NCBI GenBank assembly: GCA_030248225.1
Contig: JASANE010009808.1
Span: 32,766 to 96,765 of the forward strand
Direction: 5' to 3'
From: Trileptium ribeirensis
Lineage: Eukaryota > Nematoda > Enoplea > Enoplida > Thoracostomopsidae
DNA: 64,000 bases
Part shown: in pieces, positions 1 through 15,300 of the stretch
Layout of the letters: every line of letters begins with the position of its first letter
Numbering within the stretch: the stretch's first letter is position 1
Position numbers and translations under genes: made by a program
The notes under the pieces: model-generated
What the model saw: the letters and a program-made list of their open reading frames with translations, nothing else
Told to the model about the DNA's origin: nothing
Database searches by the model: none

Positions 1-102
1 GATGAGTAGGGTTCAACATTTGCTTGGAACTGTTCGTAACCGATTTTAAGAATTCAATTATATACTAGTTGAATTTGGGTTAAATTTATTGATTTGTTGC
101 AG

Positions 103-347
103 ACAATCTCTTCGGTCGATGTCAGTCGGGGCCGTTTGATTTGAACCAATTATATCCATCTCACCACCATCTAACATCGCTAATAAACGAACTGGATTGG
201 ATTGTGAACGAACGCAGGGCACATTGGTCAACACCGGTTACTCAGTGCTCATTGTTGTACTACTATATGGCTATTAGGTTTAATTGGGAATTTGAGCCAC
301 GATTTTGCGATGTACAACATCCCAGTCATATTTTAATGGTGTTACAA
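103..347 (+). CDS. PTPRN: PTPRN-like exon: RESP18-like luminal cysteine segment
   Basis: The acceptor is ttgttgcag at 94-102 and the donor is caa|gtaagt at 347/348. Two bases of a split codon open the exon, so the upstream exon must end in phase 1; the exon itself ends in phase 0. Its peptide starts NLFGRCQSG, close to the (D)GLFGQCQVG stretch of vertebrate IA-2, and is followed by a helix-like segment with W, D and T/Q in the expected order. This domain helps sort the precursor to secretory granules in vertebrates. There is no ATG; a TTG at 141 is simply an internal leucine codon. The reading frame is open throughout. Confidence 0.8.
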
Positions 348-3300
348 GTAAGTATTCAGAACACTTGTTCATTACTTTTCATTAGATTATGCTGTGATAT
401 CGTTTTACACTTCTATCACACAGTGATGAATGTGTTCAGCGAAAGTACTAAAGGAAGCATATATCTGATGCAAACTAAAGCGTAAGGTATATTTATTACT
501 AATAATGTCGTTCAGATTACTACGCATCTATCTTCTTGAAATTTTTGTTTCATCTAGCATGTGTAACACCACTATTATTTTATATAGTGGTGTTATGCAC
601 AGTCTTTTTCTCATTGCCAGAGGCAAAATAATTCTGATAATATAATTTGCTGTTTTCAGTTACAAGGAGCCGGGTGTATTTCAAGCTTTGTCCATAAAGT
701 TTCCACGCTACGCTATAAATGACATGATGTATAGGAAAAACTTTACACGCGTTTAGTTAAAATTTAATTTTGCTTTTTTCTGCCTTTTTTCAAGCGACAC
801 AGGCGTCGGAATCAAATGTGCATAAAGTTTTTATATTCTTGTGTTACGCATAACTCTCATCGTTGGGATTGATTCTGGGGATTTTTGATTCGATACGAAT
901 TAAAAACTCTGTTGATATAATGTTGTGTTGGCGTTGGACCAATAATATCCTGCCCAGATATCCACAAAGCGGACGTGAATTGTAATTTTTGTGATTTTGA
1001 TCATTTGACATGTACCAAAATTCTAAGTAATTAGCTCAGGTAGAAAAAATTTATCAAAAACTCAGTTTGATCATTTTGTTTTTGTGTCTCAACGTTCAGT
1101 GATCTAGAAGGCTTCCGACTGTCGTTGTAAAGACATCGATACAAGTCTGGCTGTACTGTGGTAAATGATTTACCAAGTCATTGTCCACACCACTCAGATA
1201 TTGTAGGCGTTATATAATTAAATCGGAACATTGTGTGAGGGAGGGAGGGCTTCATCGTCTACGATATGTTGTTGTATATGTGTTTATTACAGTATTTTGT
1301 AACTTGATTCAGATTTGCTGAAAAATGTTTTGTGACTGAAAAATGTTTTGTCACAGAAATCGGCCGCGACATCTAGCGACTGGCTAATCGACACTGACAC
1401 CTATATAATTCTATCTTTACCACATTATGTTTCATCTCATATCCTTATATTAAAATGCAATAGATTTTATCATTAAAGCATTTCAGATGATGGAATCCGA
1501 GTTAGGTGGATTTGATCAGCAACCAAATTCAACAAGGTCAAATGTCGAGAATGGCATGTCATGGCAATCCAACGATTTTAGTGACGAAATTTCAAAAAAC
1601 CACTATATGTACGATAAATCGATGGAACGGCATGACTTTTCAGCTGATAACAGCGACGACCGTTTACCAATTGGTAACTCAGACACAACGAATAGCGATC
1701 TATCAAGGCTTAGTTTTAGAAATGCTAACGATTACTTAAATAGGCTGTCGACGACCGAAGACATCAATCCACGAATAGATAACCGCAATGACCTGCTAAA
1801 TGAAGGTGATGATGATGATTATCGAGGAGATCCAGAAATGTACGACCAGTCTGCTGTAGAAGCAGGAAGGATTCCAGATCTTCAATATGACAACAACATC
1901 AATCAAAATCTTGCCCAAACCCAAGAGCTTACAATGCTGAAACGTAGCAGTAGTTTAAATTACGACGATAGGAAGATCTTTGATGCCGATAAAGCTGAAC
2001 CTTCGATGACTTTCCTTGCTGCACATGATACATCCAATGATTACACGAATATCGATGACAACACCGGAACGGAAATAGATGAACCAAGCGATTCGGATCA
2101 ACTTATTCTACTATCAATACCTGATCCGTTAAATCTGAGGCCAGTTTTGCTAAACGAAAATCTCGAACCACGACAGATAGAAACATCAGATAATGACAGA
2201 AACGCAGGACCAGGGCTTGATGAATCTGTTCAGTCTCAACAAATCATTGACGACTATGCTGAGGAAAATACAAACACTGCGAATATAAATGATTATGTGC
2301 AGCCAGATAAAATTGATGATCATAATGAGATCGACACTCCCATCGATTACGAACATACATATGATTTGTACGACAGGTAAAATTTGTGAACGTAGTTACC
2401 GATGCTATTTCTTTATTTTACTATCTTTAAAATTGATATTTCTGAACGTTATCACTCCGTTTTAAGACATTATAGACTTCTTTATTCTGGTTGTTTTGTA
2501 GTCTGATAAAGCCATTCAATGTTAATTAGAAGTAATCTATCTAGCACGCGTAAACCATGACGTATCTAGATTCATTTTATCGATTTCCAACGGAATACTG
2601 TTTGTAGAAGGTCGTTAAGTACTTCATTCGAAATAGCCATTTTGCAGGACTATGTTTCCTGTTTAGTTTGGCAATCAATACGACTAAACATGTTATGCAT
2701 CTTCTTGGATGATTCAAATTTGCTAAAAGGCGGCTTCACAACATTTTCGAACAATTTATGTAGAAAGCCGTAATTGAAAGCAGAAGTAAGGTTAATTATA
2801 ACCCAACACCTAGACGACTACTTTACAAGGCAACAAGCAGCAGTGGTAGGGATTACTTACTTCACTGCCCTTAATGGCACTCTCAAAACTGATCTGAACG
2901 AAGAGATCAGATGGTTCGATGTTGTTGACTCCGACCTATGAGGAAACTTTATTTTGCATTTTTGTTATATACATTTAATTAAACTCAAGTTTTTACATTT
3001 AGAACATCATTCTAGTTAATCCTGTTTTTGTTTAACTTTAGAAACACACAAATCACTCCACCGTTGCAAATTAACGAAAAATATTACGGGCCATTTGAAA
3101 GTTTTGACCAGATGATCAATGTGCCAGACCTTTCTTCACAAACTTCTGTTGAAAACGATGACGACATTGGAAGCGACGATATCGCCAGCTACAATTACCA
3201 ATATTTGCCAGATACAAGTGACGAAGGCAATTGCATTTGTTATTGTTTCACGTAGTTCTTAGGGCGTTTTGTAGCAGCACTTCTCTATATACAGAACTGG

Positions 3301-6300
3301 TTCAGATTTATATAATCCTCATGTTCGTTTATACTATTAAAACCCGTGCAATGGCGTGAAAGTTAGAGGCACAGATCTTTAGAAGAATCGAAGATGCACC
3401 TCTTCCGCCACCGCCCCCTCTCAAAGAAATTAAGTAACATAGGGTTACGATAATCTGCATAGGTATCATAGAACAACAATTCCGTACTAAATTCGAATTA
3501 CCCTATCTCATAGCAACTGTTAGTTATTCCCTTTTTGATTTTTGAATAAACTAAAGAACTGCTGCAGCAATGTTTATGATTTTCAGGGGTTCAGAATACT
3601 GGAATGGAATAGGAAATAAACTGTGAATGCATGATCTTTAAATCTTTTGGGCGCTCTGTCCGCGAAATTCGGGCAGCTAGCTTTCTATATTTTAATTAGT
3701 ATACGTTTTTGCGGTTTGTGGTAGTCAGTCCCGTTCTCCGCATTCAAATTTATTAACATAAAGATATCTACAGCGCTTCAAGCCTCTGTCGGAAACGTAG
3801 ACCATAGTTCTAAGAGCACGCAATTTAATACAGGATACCTTAGTGAAGACATAGCCTAATAATTTTTAAATTCATCTTACCAATCCATATGTTAGACGTT
3901 CAGCTTTCGGCGGCAATTGTCTTTTTGCATTAGTGAATGCATGGCCTAATGTTTTTTCATCATGTCGTCCTACCAATCCATAGATAGGTGTTCAACACCT
4001 GGCAGCACCTGTCTTTTTTGCATTTTAGGTATTTTCAATTTCAGCAAACGAATGTGTCGAGGACGTATGGACACGTAATGAAATTAACGTAGCACCAATG
4101 AATAGATAAAATAAAAATGCTTTTCTTTATACGTTTCCGCTAATTAGTGTAATATAAATGGCTAATTTTTGGCTAAAGTCAAATATGGGTTCACACATAT
4201 GACGGCGTAGAAATATAGGAGCTTAGATGGGTAGATAATTAAAAATCAGATTGAAAATAGACACTACATTAATAGATTTAAAAAGCATTTTAACTTCCGC
4301 GACACTAACATTAACCTGAAAACTCATATTACCAGTAATTTAGAACTGGGTTCTTTATTTGCTAAAAAATTTTCAAAGAACATTAAAAGTATTGCCGAAT
4401 TTTATCAGGTGTTATGAAATGTGTAAACCACACCATTACTTAAACGACTGGACTATGTATATAAGTTGTCAAATGTTAGTTTTTTAATGGAAAGCTCTAT
4501 TAAAGCAAGAATTGCCTCAGTATTGCTAACATTTTTTATTCAAGAATTAAAAGTAATTTATAAGTAAGTTTATACGTTATTTATCGAATATTTAGCTACG
4601 CGATAAAATTTTAGAAAATATTTGTCATTTTTGTATGTACAGGAAGGAAGAAATATTTGCAAATGTACTCAAAACTGTGGAGCCCCGAATTTTGCTTTGG
4701 TATAAGAACCATGAGACACCCGTTTCGCACGAGGTTGTACAAAAAATGGCATTAAATGCGAGAACTACAACTTTTAAACTTTGAGTGAGTTAGTCATAAA
4801 TGATTTTTCTGTGCTTATGAAATGTCCGATGATTTTTAGAACGGCCGGACTGGAGAGATAACCTCAGTGACATTGTACCTCAACATCATACACGAATATT
4901 GTGTAATAGTTAAACTAAATATTGTGAAATATGAGGCACACGGCAAAATGTTTCTTGAATAGTGGAAACCCAACAGTTCCAGCGAAGCATCTACATTCAT
5001 TGATATCCTTATACATTATATTATGCTTTCTTATAGAATAAATTATAAGAATGTCACTGCTCTATTTCACATTACCTTTTTTACTACGACATACATTTCG
5101 AGTAATGTAACCCCATGTTAACATATGTGCGATGCACACCCAAATTGCTATTATACATTGAATATTGTTCTCGTATTGTTATAATATTGCATTGTACTGC
5201 GATTATAAGTATTAACTATTCACAAATATTACCCCAATGGAAAACGTGTAGTATATTGAAAAAAGTAATGCTGACTATCAAATACATCAAAACGACTCAA
5301 ATTATTTCTATGTCTTCTTTTTTTATCGGCAGAATTTTATCGACGAAATAAGTTTCAAATTATGTGAACTTAGACAATGCTATATGAAAACGAAACTCAG
5401 CTTGCACAGTAGTTGCACAGTAGTCAAGACTATTCCGTATCAGTGTCAATAGAAATAGTCGGTATATATGCTTCATCGTCCCATAGTGATATCGCGCGAA
5501 GATTGCCATACCTTTGTGAAACAAGAAATTGGGCACTGTAGCTGAAACTTAAACAATAAAACCAAAATCCATATTGATCATTTCTTATTGCGTATGTTTA
5601 CTAAGTCCGGTGAGGTTTTTATAGGGATAATACAAGTTAACCAAAATTCGATTGGTCTCATACGTATGTTACGTTGCATTATTATTTTATGTCTTTATAA
5701 ATTTTTTACCGATTTCTGTCTTCACTTTTCACTGCACTTATATAGTTATATGCTCACTTCGTGACTGCCGCAGAATTGTCGATAATACAGAAACAAAACG
5801 AGATACGAAATATTTTATGCCAAGTAATGTTCATAAAATATTTATCTAAGAATGAAACACTTGCTTAGAGGTAAAATTAGTATTATGAACAGTTAGAAAT
5901 TCCACTAATACCAGGTATTTATGGCACGTACGAAGTTTACTTATACTTAACACATTTCTCTGAATTTGATATAAGTTTGTATCAGAAAATCAAGACGCAA
6001 AAATGCTATAAAGTACTTGTACTGAATCGTGGGTTGAGTGAGTAATGTTCAAAAACATGACTTTGAAATTAAGCAAAGCTTTAAAGATTTCTTTAATGAT
6101 TTCTACTCATATAATTGCGATTTTGAAAAAGCTGAAATGAACCTAGAAATGATTTAAATTGCTGAAATTTTAGCTGAAATTTTTAAAGAGCTGAAATGAT
6201 TCATAATCAGCGAAAGAAAAGGTTTTCAATGTTTGCCGGTATACATTATAATGACATTGTTACTTTGTTTTAGAAGAGTATGTGGACAAGCGGAACGACT

Positions 6301-9300
6301 TGCGTAAAAAAGATTATGAACGCATCGGAATCATCAATCAAGGTAATTCTTTACATACCTGCAATATACAAAAAATATAAAGCTCTATAGCTTAAAATTA
6401 TTTATTCATTCAATCAAATGGGTTGCACCACATGGTTGGAATTTCAAAGTGCATTGCAGGCAAATAGTGGATTATTGTCGCCAAAGTTTAGAAAAAGATA
6501 TGCAACAATGCAGTTTCTGCTCACCTGTTTTATGGCGACGAATTTTTTTATTGTTATAATATAGTTGACTGCTGTTGACTTGTACATACTTCTCAATTGT
6601 CCGTACAGGTTTGTTTCGTTTTAGCTATTCAGCATTAAAACTGCATTTTACATTTGGTTTTAAATGCCACAAGAAATATGCTTTTGCTGGTGAGTTAGCA
6701 TCGATATTTCACTTTCAAATTTTTCCAAGAACAAAGTAGCCGCGGAATTTTCTAGACCAACTGGAAAACCCCGCAATAAAGCTCAGCATTTTATTGAAAC
6801 AAAGAGAACTTAGCTACCGGAATTTCATCGAATGACGCGTAAAAGGCACTAATTTCCTAAAAACATAGAACTATTTACTAGATTGATAGAGTTTACCATA
6901 TTTTTATAGTACGCGTAACGTAATGTAATCATGTTATTCAGCTCAATCATGACAGCACTGATACAAAGTTGTTGAAACGACATTATATTCTACGGAATGT
7001 GGAATTATGCTTTATCCTATACCTGAACTGGCCGTACCCGGTGACACATGTCAGGCATGACAGGTTAAACTACTCATGAATTATGCGCCCACACAACACC
7101 AGTCTAACAATCACGACTTGTGCTGTTTCTGCATTTTATTTTCTTTTTCCTCACATTACCACATTCATGAGCAAGTACTTATTGGATATTGGGAAACAAC
7201 AAATCGCCTCACTGCTTGTATCCACATAGAAAAGGTGAAGAAAGTGATAAGCATTGAACAGATTCAAGTTCGACTCCGTTTACATATGGTTCTGTCAAAA
7301 ACGTTAACTCATAATAGATGTTAAAACATTAAAAAAATTAATAGACATGTTCCGTCTGCAGATTTGTTCTACAGTACCGATCAAAACAAGTCGTAGATTG
7401 CATGGTCAGATTGTGATGTCTAGGAGCATGATTTGTGTGGTAGTTTTCTACAAGACGCTTTACTTCCGTGACAATTCTTCCAATTTGAAAAAATTGACGT
7501 TGAGCAACACGATAAAGCTAAAGTCAAGTATCGACAGTTTTCATTTTTTTACTCATTGGTGTAATTTCTATTTTACAGTTATTGTGTTTGATTATCCACG
7601 AGGAGTTTTCAGTTGCTTCGAGAATCTAGAAGAGTCCGCTTTCCTAAATTCCTACACGCGCATAGCTGCGATGGAAGAGACGCGCTCAAGCATCTTCTAC
7701 GGCTGAAGCCTCCTGTTGTGATGGGGAGGAATACCAAATTCTAGCATTATTGAGTCAATTCTTCAGCCTCCTTAGCTTAGTAGTCCAGTGAAAGTAGGAA
7801 TTTAGAAAACGAAATGAGTGTTGGGTAAACTGGAATTTCATAAACTGGAATTTGGGAAACTGGGAATTTGCAAAACTTTAAATTTAGGAAAGTGTGAAGC
7901 TAAAAATTTGGGAACATGGGCATGAGCGTATAGTGTGGAATAACAAATTGGGTAGCTGTTTGGGAAATGGAGAAACAGAGAATACGCGGAAATTAGGAAA
8001 GACTAGAACTTCAGATCTGCGAAAGCCAAAAAATGTGAACTTAAGGAAATGGACAATTTTTGAAACTGGGAATTTGCAAAAATAGATACTTGCAATAACT
8101 GGTAATTTATGACATCGTCGTTGTCTAACACATAGGCTAGTCTGATGCTAAGCAGTGTATGCACTTACACTGTTATGTTATGCAGTCACTCAGTTGAATT
8201 TTATATTTTGGAGCTCATAAAAAGACCTCCTGTGGATTTAAGGATTTCCTTGTTTTTGACATTTTCAAGAAGTTATTTTTGAGTGATAGTTATAAAATGC
8301 TTTATTCTGATTTTAGCGACCATTCCACGTGGAATTACATGTGATATCGTATAACCTGGTTTGACAAATTAGTTTAATTTCAAACTATTTGACCTAGTCA
8401 ACGTAATTTGACGAATATATTTGTGAATAAATTGTTTCTCAGGAGATACCTGTTTTCAATATTTTATGACGAACGAAACGGTATTTTCTGTGGGGAAGGG
8501 AACCAGCTTCTTATTACAGTGCCCGAAAACTTGTTTGTCTTATTCGTGTAATACTTAAAAAATAGATCTAAATTTGCACCCGTGGATTCACCACTATAGG
8601 CTACGTTAAACATTAATTCGCAAATAAATATGTTTGCTACCTGTAGTTCTTCATTTGAAGGGCAGAGATGACCGCATTATTTTGTGTTAGGGCACGGCTA
8701 GACTATTTATAGGAATCAATATAATAGATTGTGATAGATTCAACATTAAATTTGTACACCATAAAGTGTAAAAAACTGTGAATAAAAATTTTGTTATTTC
8801 CATACAAAACGGCAAAATAGTTTCTACTTTGCAAGATTTAAATTATAAGGCATGTTACTTGCCAAATATTATAATTCTGATAATTTGATTTTTTTCTATA
8901 ATATACTAAATGTTAAATGATTCGATCGGCGAATTCCCAACTACCAGGAAAATTGAGCTAAAAATATTTAAAAGACAAATAAGGCAAAAAACTAAACTTC
9001 AAAATCTGAAGCCTAGCTGTTCATTAAAAACCGTGTATTAAGATTCAAAAGACAGACATATAAACGAGCTCTGTAAATTTTTTCGGATCGTCAGCGTCAT
9101 AGCTATCGCTTGGACGTAACCGAAACTAGTAGGAGGCACAACCAGGAGACCATATCTTGCCTACAATATAGTATAATAGAATATCCTTTCTTTCTGCATA
9201 GCTGTTGGTTGCACAAATTTCCCAATTTTATCGCAATTGCTTCACTAAAGTCCCAATGATGGATGGGAATAAATTTTTGATGGTGAACGTCAGACCTTAG

Positions 9301-12300
9301 ATGGCAAGCTAGTGATAGTTATGATGCTCCAATGGACCCTCTGATATAAAAACAATATAGTAAATCCTTAAATTTTATGTCTAAACTTACGTAAAATTAT
9401 TTTAGAAACTTGCAACACGTATGACTTCTTCTGGGTCTCGTTTTGTCACAGTTATTTAATTGATTGAAATTCAGTTTTTTAGCGTAAAATCATTCAGAAT
9501 TTTACTATTACTATATTGCGCGGCTAGAGGTAACCCAGTGAATGTGACTATTTTGCTCTCGATGATTTTTAAATTTCCAAATTAAACGTCGTCGGTTCCA
9601 AAGTCCCAATATCACAATGTTGCAACTTCGTTACTTTAAAATGAAAGATATGACCGTATTCAACACATAGAAAACCATAAGTTCAATAGCCAGGAATATG
9701 GGAAGTATCTAAATTTATAAATAAAACTGTGAAGACCTATATGCCTTCAAGAGCCATGTTTCACATAGTCTACCGTTAGAGCTTATGGTATTGAATGCAT
9801 AGCATGCAGACGAACGCTTTCATGATATGATTCAACCCAAAAAGCAGTGTACCCGTTCTAGCTCTTCTCGTGCAGATAATCGCTATATAAGTATTTGACA
9901 ATTTTTGATGGCAAAGGTTAGCACTTTACAGCAGCCTATTATAGGCGCGCTATGACATACCCAATATGTTTTAACGATTAACAAATTAACTAACGCTATA
10001 GACCACATGGTTTGATTCTCATCAAACAAAGAACTCTTTTTTCCGAAATTGTGGAAATTTCTGTATTTCTTGGAATTTTTTTTAATCTTTAGCTTACAAC
10101 TCATTCATATCTTCTTTTACAAAACACGCTACAGAAAATAGTAGATTTCGATGACATTATTTCGCACGCGGTGTCCTTTTTTGAGACGAAGTGTGGTAAC
10201 GTAAAGTCTTGGTGGTGCCAGATGGCCAAAATCGTAGCTAATGTCGACATTAAAAAAATTTGAACAAAAATTTTTGGAGCACCATAAACGCAAAGCTATG
10301 TAGACAGCTACATTCAATTGAGTGTCGAATAATAATAACGAATATACCTACATTTGTTAATCCACTAATAAACATTTGCGTAAACGAGACAGACAAAAAC
10401 ATAATTGCCAACTACCGTTGCGCGTTTAGTGTAGGAGATTTGAGAAAAACGCAGTATTTGTACCAAATCCGCAGCCTTATAGGAAAGAATCATAACACAT
10501 TATTCCGTTTGCCGCATAGATATAGTCACCTGTGCCCTTTACTACTTTTGACTGTATCCAATATGGGGGGGTTTGCAACGCCACCGGTCCAAACGAATTT
10601 CTGCTCGTTGCTGCACTATAATGTTATGGCAACTAGTATAACGGAAATTCATTACATATAGCGAGCACATATAAAGATAATGGATTCTGGTTTTGTTTGT
10701 TTTTGTTTTTTAATTATATAAAATTTCAGCAATTTTGACGGTAGTTGGGAGTTGGTCGACCTAGACGCTTAGTACTATATACAGTTGGTCGCTTTTTGAG
10801 GATTCTGCTTGCTAACAGCGAAATAATTCACCTAACGTTTCATCAATTTATAAAAACCTCTCACTGTGCATTTATAACGTTGATACGCACCACTATTTTA
10901 ACCGACAAAAGTCAAAAGACTTTTTGGGGCAAAAATGTAAAATTATTTGTAACCATTTATGACCCGGCCATTTCTGCACCTATTTCATATGGCTATTTTA
11001 GGAGCATTGACCATTTCACTGGGAAATATGGGCTATGCTACATATTTAAGGCTATAATCATCTGCTATTTTAAATAATTTACTGCTAAACATTCTAACTT
11101 TTAACCAAAGCAGAATCGGCATTTTATTACTTGTGGATTAGTGATATACAACACAGGGTAAATGGATTTGATTGAGCTAAAATCTAGCTCGACAAAGTGT
11201 GACATGCTAACATTTTGGACTTACGAAGTCGTTCGTTATAAGGAATCAGCTTATAGCCCCTTAAAAAGGATAAAGATGCAATTGGCACTAGGTGACAATC
11301 CGGGTTATTATGCCGAAGCATTGTGTGAACTGGCCGTGATGATTGCCCATTACACCACCCATCATCTTATCCGCCTAGACCAAACTCCAGTACCTGTTTA
11401 ACGCATAGGTACTGCGAAGCAATGGTGGCAGAGTCCCTTGCCCAAGGAGATTAGCGCGACCACTGGATTCGAACTACCGACTTCGCGATTATGAAGCAGG
11501 CGCCCTAACCACTCGGCCACGCCGGAACTTATAGCCCCTTACTCATAATATCTTGTTAATCACTGATCTGATCCTAATATTCAATGGCAGATTAGTCTTA
11601 GGTGAATACATACTTTATCCTAGCAACGATGTTCTTGCGAACTAATTTGCTTCTGAGCTTGTACCACGTGTAAAGATACGATTTGTTTACATCTAGGTAG
11701 TCATTAGACGATCACTTAGTTATAACTGTTGTGAGCAGAATAACGAGACTGGCTTGATACGAATCGGCCTTTCACTCGAAATAGAGCATTATATCATAAA
11801 GTGTTCTTTCTGTCAAATCACTTCTGCACATGCACGGCTATCATAGGTTATGACTGTCACTATATTTTAGCTTGTTCTGTTTATAGGAACAGCCAACATG
11901 CCGGTTCGTCTTGCAACGCGAAAACCGGAACATCCAGTGTCGACTGAAGAGCCTGTAACATTGGACGATGTCGATAGCAAAGGAACAGGATTTTATACCA
12001 ATGAAGACAAGGGGTACGTACAATCAAGATTAATCGTGGTGTATGTGTTTTGTGTTTTATTGAATAACAGTAGCTCTTGGTAATTTAGTTGGGGATCGTT
12101 AATGATGACTTCCTCATAAATTCAATTCATTGATAGCTATGGAGGTGCTTTCGCAATAATGTAACATCGTGGTTTTCGCGTGAATTTATTGGATGTTCAA
12201 TCCTGTTAATCCTAGCCATTATAATACCGTGGCTTTCTTTCGAACTGTGAATATATGACAATTTACATACAAATTGTATCAAATTTCAAAATATGTCGAA

Positions 12301-15300
12301 ACGACCAACTCAAAATTTTACTAGTTGTATACTATGCAGCAAAAATACAGTTTATTGAAATAAATTGCACAAATTATGTGCAGATAACCAACAATTGTTG
12401 TGTGTAATTTCATGTAAATCATCTATCATCTATTATACATATGAAGTATGTAATTTCGCATATAATATGTGCAACAAATCATACAATTCTTTTGTGAAAT
12501 TCATACAAACGATATGTAAATAATCATACATATTCTGTGTTACAATTCATACAAGTTATGTACAAAGTGGCATACATTTATTTTGGTCAATTTGATACAA
12601 CTTATGTTGATATAATCATACATTAATGTACAAATTGTACACAAATGGTGTAGGATTTATTTGCCATAAATTTGTCCGTATTCATGTGAATTGCTATGCA
12701 AATTGTAGCAAAATAATTTCATATAATAATTTTATGATATTGTCATCATACAAGTTTTAAGAGAGTACGATGCACCGTTGTCGTTCCAGGCAAAAAAATC
12801 AAATTTTATATTTTTTAAATTTTTAAAATTTTAAATTTTAATTTGTGTTCTGTCTTGTCGGATGCCACTCATGAAGACATTTCTAGTAGGTGTAATTAAG
12901 TCTGCCTGTTTTTATGAGTTAATTCACGACAATGTCTCACACTAAAACAAGATTCATTGTAATTTTGTAAATGTTGAATTTGTCTAGCTGGACCTAATTT
13001 TCTGGTACTGTCATAACATCTCTTGCTTGGCACAACACAGTGTGCAAGAAGAAATAGTATGACGCTTACATACTCTAATCTAAACCCATGTTGGTTGCTA
13101 CATGCAAGTTGGGCCTTACCTCGATTCCACGGGCAGACTAGATGCATCTGCCACCGTAATTTGGTGAGCGTAGCTCGAGATACCTCATAGGTTTTGTAGG
13201 ATGTACACCCGGTTTTGAGGTGGTCGCTTGGTCCGATCATAGTTATCCAGGAGAGCACCGCTCAGAACTGCGGGAGCCGACCTCCACAGCTATAAAATTA
13301 GTAAGGTAAGCGTATTTTAACCTACCTGCAAATGAGGAGGTAAGGCCGAAAATGTTAGTGTCATCAAACACGGGTTTACATTCTAGTGCAGCAACGTTTC
13401 ATGCGGTTCTTTCAACCATTAAGCACTCTATGATGCAGATACTGAAAAGACAAAAACAATGTCAAGGCTCGACGGCTACTCAAAAACCCAGGATTGTTAC
13501 ACTTTTATTTATAGTTTAGAGTAAATTGATCAGAACCTAAGTAATTCGTTGACGGTTTTGATCTCATTCAGTTACTGCAAGATACGTGTAGTGTCCGCAA
13601 TCATAGTCGACCAAGCATCTGTACTACCGTGTATTATGTTTTATAACTGCCTGTTGGACGGGCATGATCTCATTATGTAGGCGGGTATTATCCCATTATG
13701 TTACAGCAATATACATGGAATGTCCGTAAACATAGTCTGCGAATCGATTATACTACCGTGTACTATGTTTATAACTACCTGTTGGACAGTTGTTTTATGC
13801 AATTCGCGTGAATTGTCGCTGTTCTCACAGCCGAAACCGGGGCCAAATTGTACAAATCAATTGTTCAAAATAACAATCTTGAAAATTTCATTATTTTTTC
13901 AGATTAAAATTAATCGAGTAATTTTATGTTATTGTGAAAATAACTTAGTGTTAGTAAAATCATTTTCTAATCGGCGTCGGTAAACTTGCGTTCAGAAATA
14001 TATACGTCGCTAAACGAACGCAGCTAAATATTTAATTTTAAAAATGGTATGCCAATTTTGTGAGGAAAGGATTGATTAGATATGTTAAAATTTAACCGTC
14101 ACATTTTGTGGTAGCTTTGCAGAAGTTTAACACACCCGCGTTTGCCTACTTTAACTAGGCATGAATTTTTGCACATTTAAACAAAAAATGGTTCGGTTTT
14201 TACTATAATTTGTGGTATATCAAAAACAACATGACGAAAAACAAAACAGTAGCTGTATAAAATCTCATTGCATGTTTAACACAATTGAGCCTTTTAACCC
14301 TTAGATACTACAAGAACACAAACAGAAATATTAATTCTTAATCTATGTTTAACGTCAAAAAGCCTAGCAGCAGAAGAGCTAAATCTAACAGGTCTAGCTA
14401 AGTGCTAATTAATATTGTCCCATAAATGAAATGGTCCTCTTTAGTGTTCGGAATATGGCAACAACCTGTCAATATATTTATTTCTAAAAATTTAAAAACT
14501 GGCGTTTACAGCCTTTACAACCTAAATCTGACTAAACTTAACTGAGTTAGACAATTTGACGTACTTGCAATTCAGCAAGTTTTTGTTTTGCTAACCTTGC
14601 ATAAAAGCTTTGGTTTGAATATTAAAATCCGACCAGCAATATCAATAGGATTTTTAAATATTGTTATCTTCTTTATATGTAGGCTCTTATATACCATCCA
14701 TAAATTTGTTTTAAGCTATACCAAAAAGAATCCATAAATGGCTTTACTTTACAATATCATAAACAGTGAAACTGTGTGCGACCTACAATGTTTAAATGCT
14801 GAATAATAATAATAATTTGGTGTCTAGTAAGTGAAACTAACGAAGTGAAAAATTCACATGTATGCGACAACGATGAAATTTGACAAAGTCCATTATTGGT
14901 GTTTTGGTATTATTATTACACACATAACTCAAACTTAGGCTGAGCGGATTGATTCGAGCATAACTCATTTGAAAGCATGAAATCCCTACTTGTGCCCATT
15001 AATCAAAGGAGAAACCCGATTGCAATATTGGCAACAAGAAAAAGGGAGCCAAAATGTTCGGTACCTCGAAAGGGCGCAAAATTCACGTTATTTAATGTAG
15101 CTGGACAACTAGTGCAGTCAGCCGGCCAAATTGGACTCATTTTGCACATAAGCATCTGTAAGACTGGATATAATGTTTTGCTTCGCGGTTCTCTTAGAAT
15201 GTAGGTTTTGGGTAATAACGTGGGCAAGGGTGTTTTTAGTCTCATTTTGCAGAGTAATTTATCTTCTGTATTGCGCACTGAGAGCACAATAATCAGGTAT

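Noticed and set aside
141..485. Open frame of 114 codons read as a stand-alone gene
   Set aside because: It starts at TTG and runs past a strong donor at 348. The conserved part is the IA-2 exon 103-347; the rest is intron.
11440..11527. tRNA gene on the minus strand
   Set aside because: The boxes are tRNA-like, but the sequence continues into a SINE body and is flanked by a target duplication.
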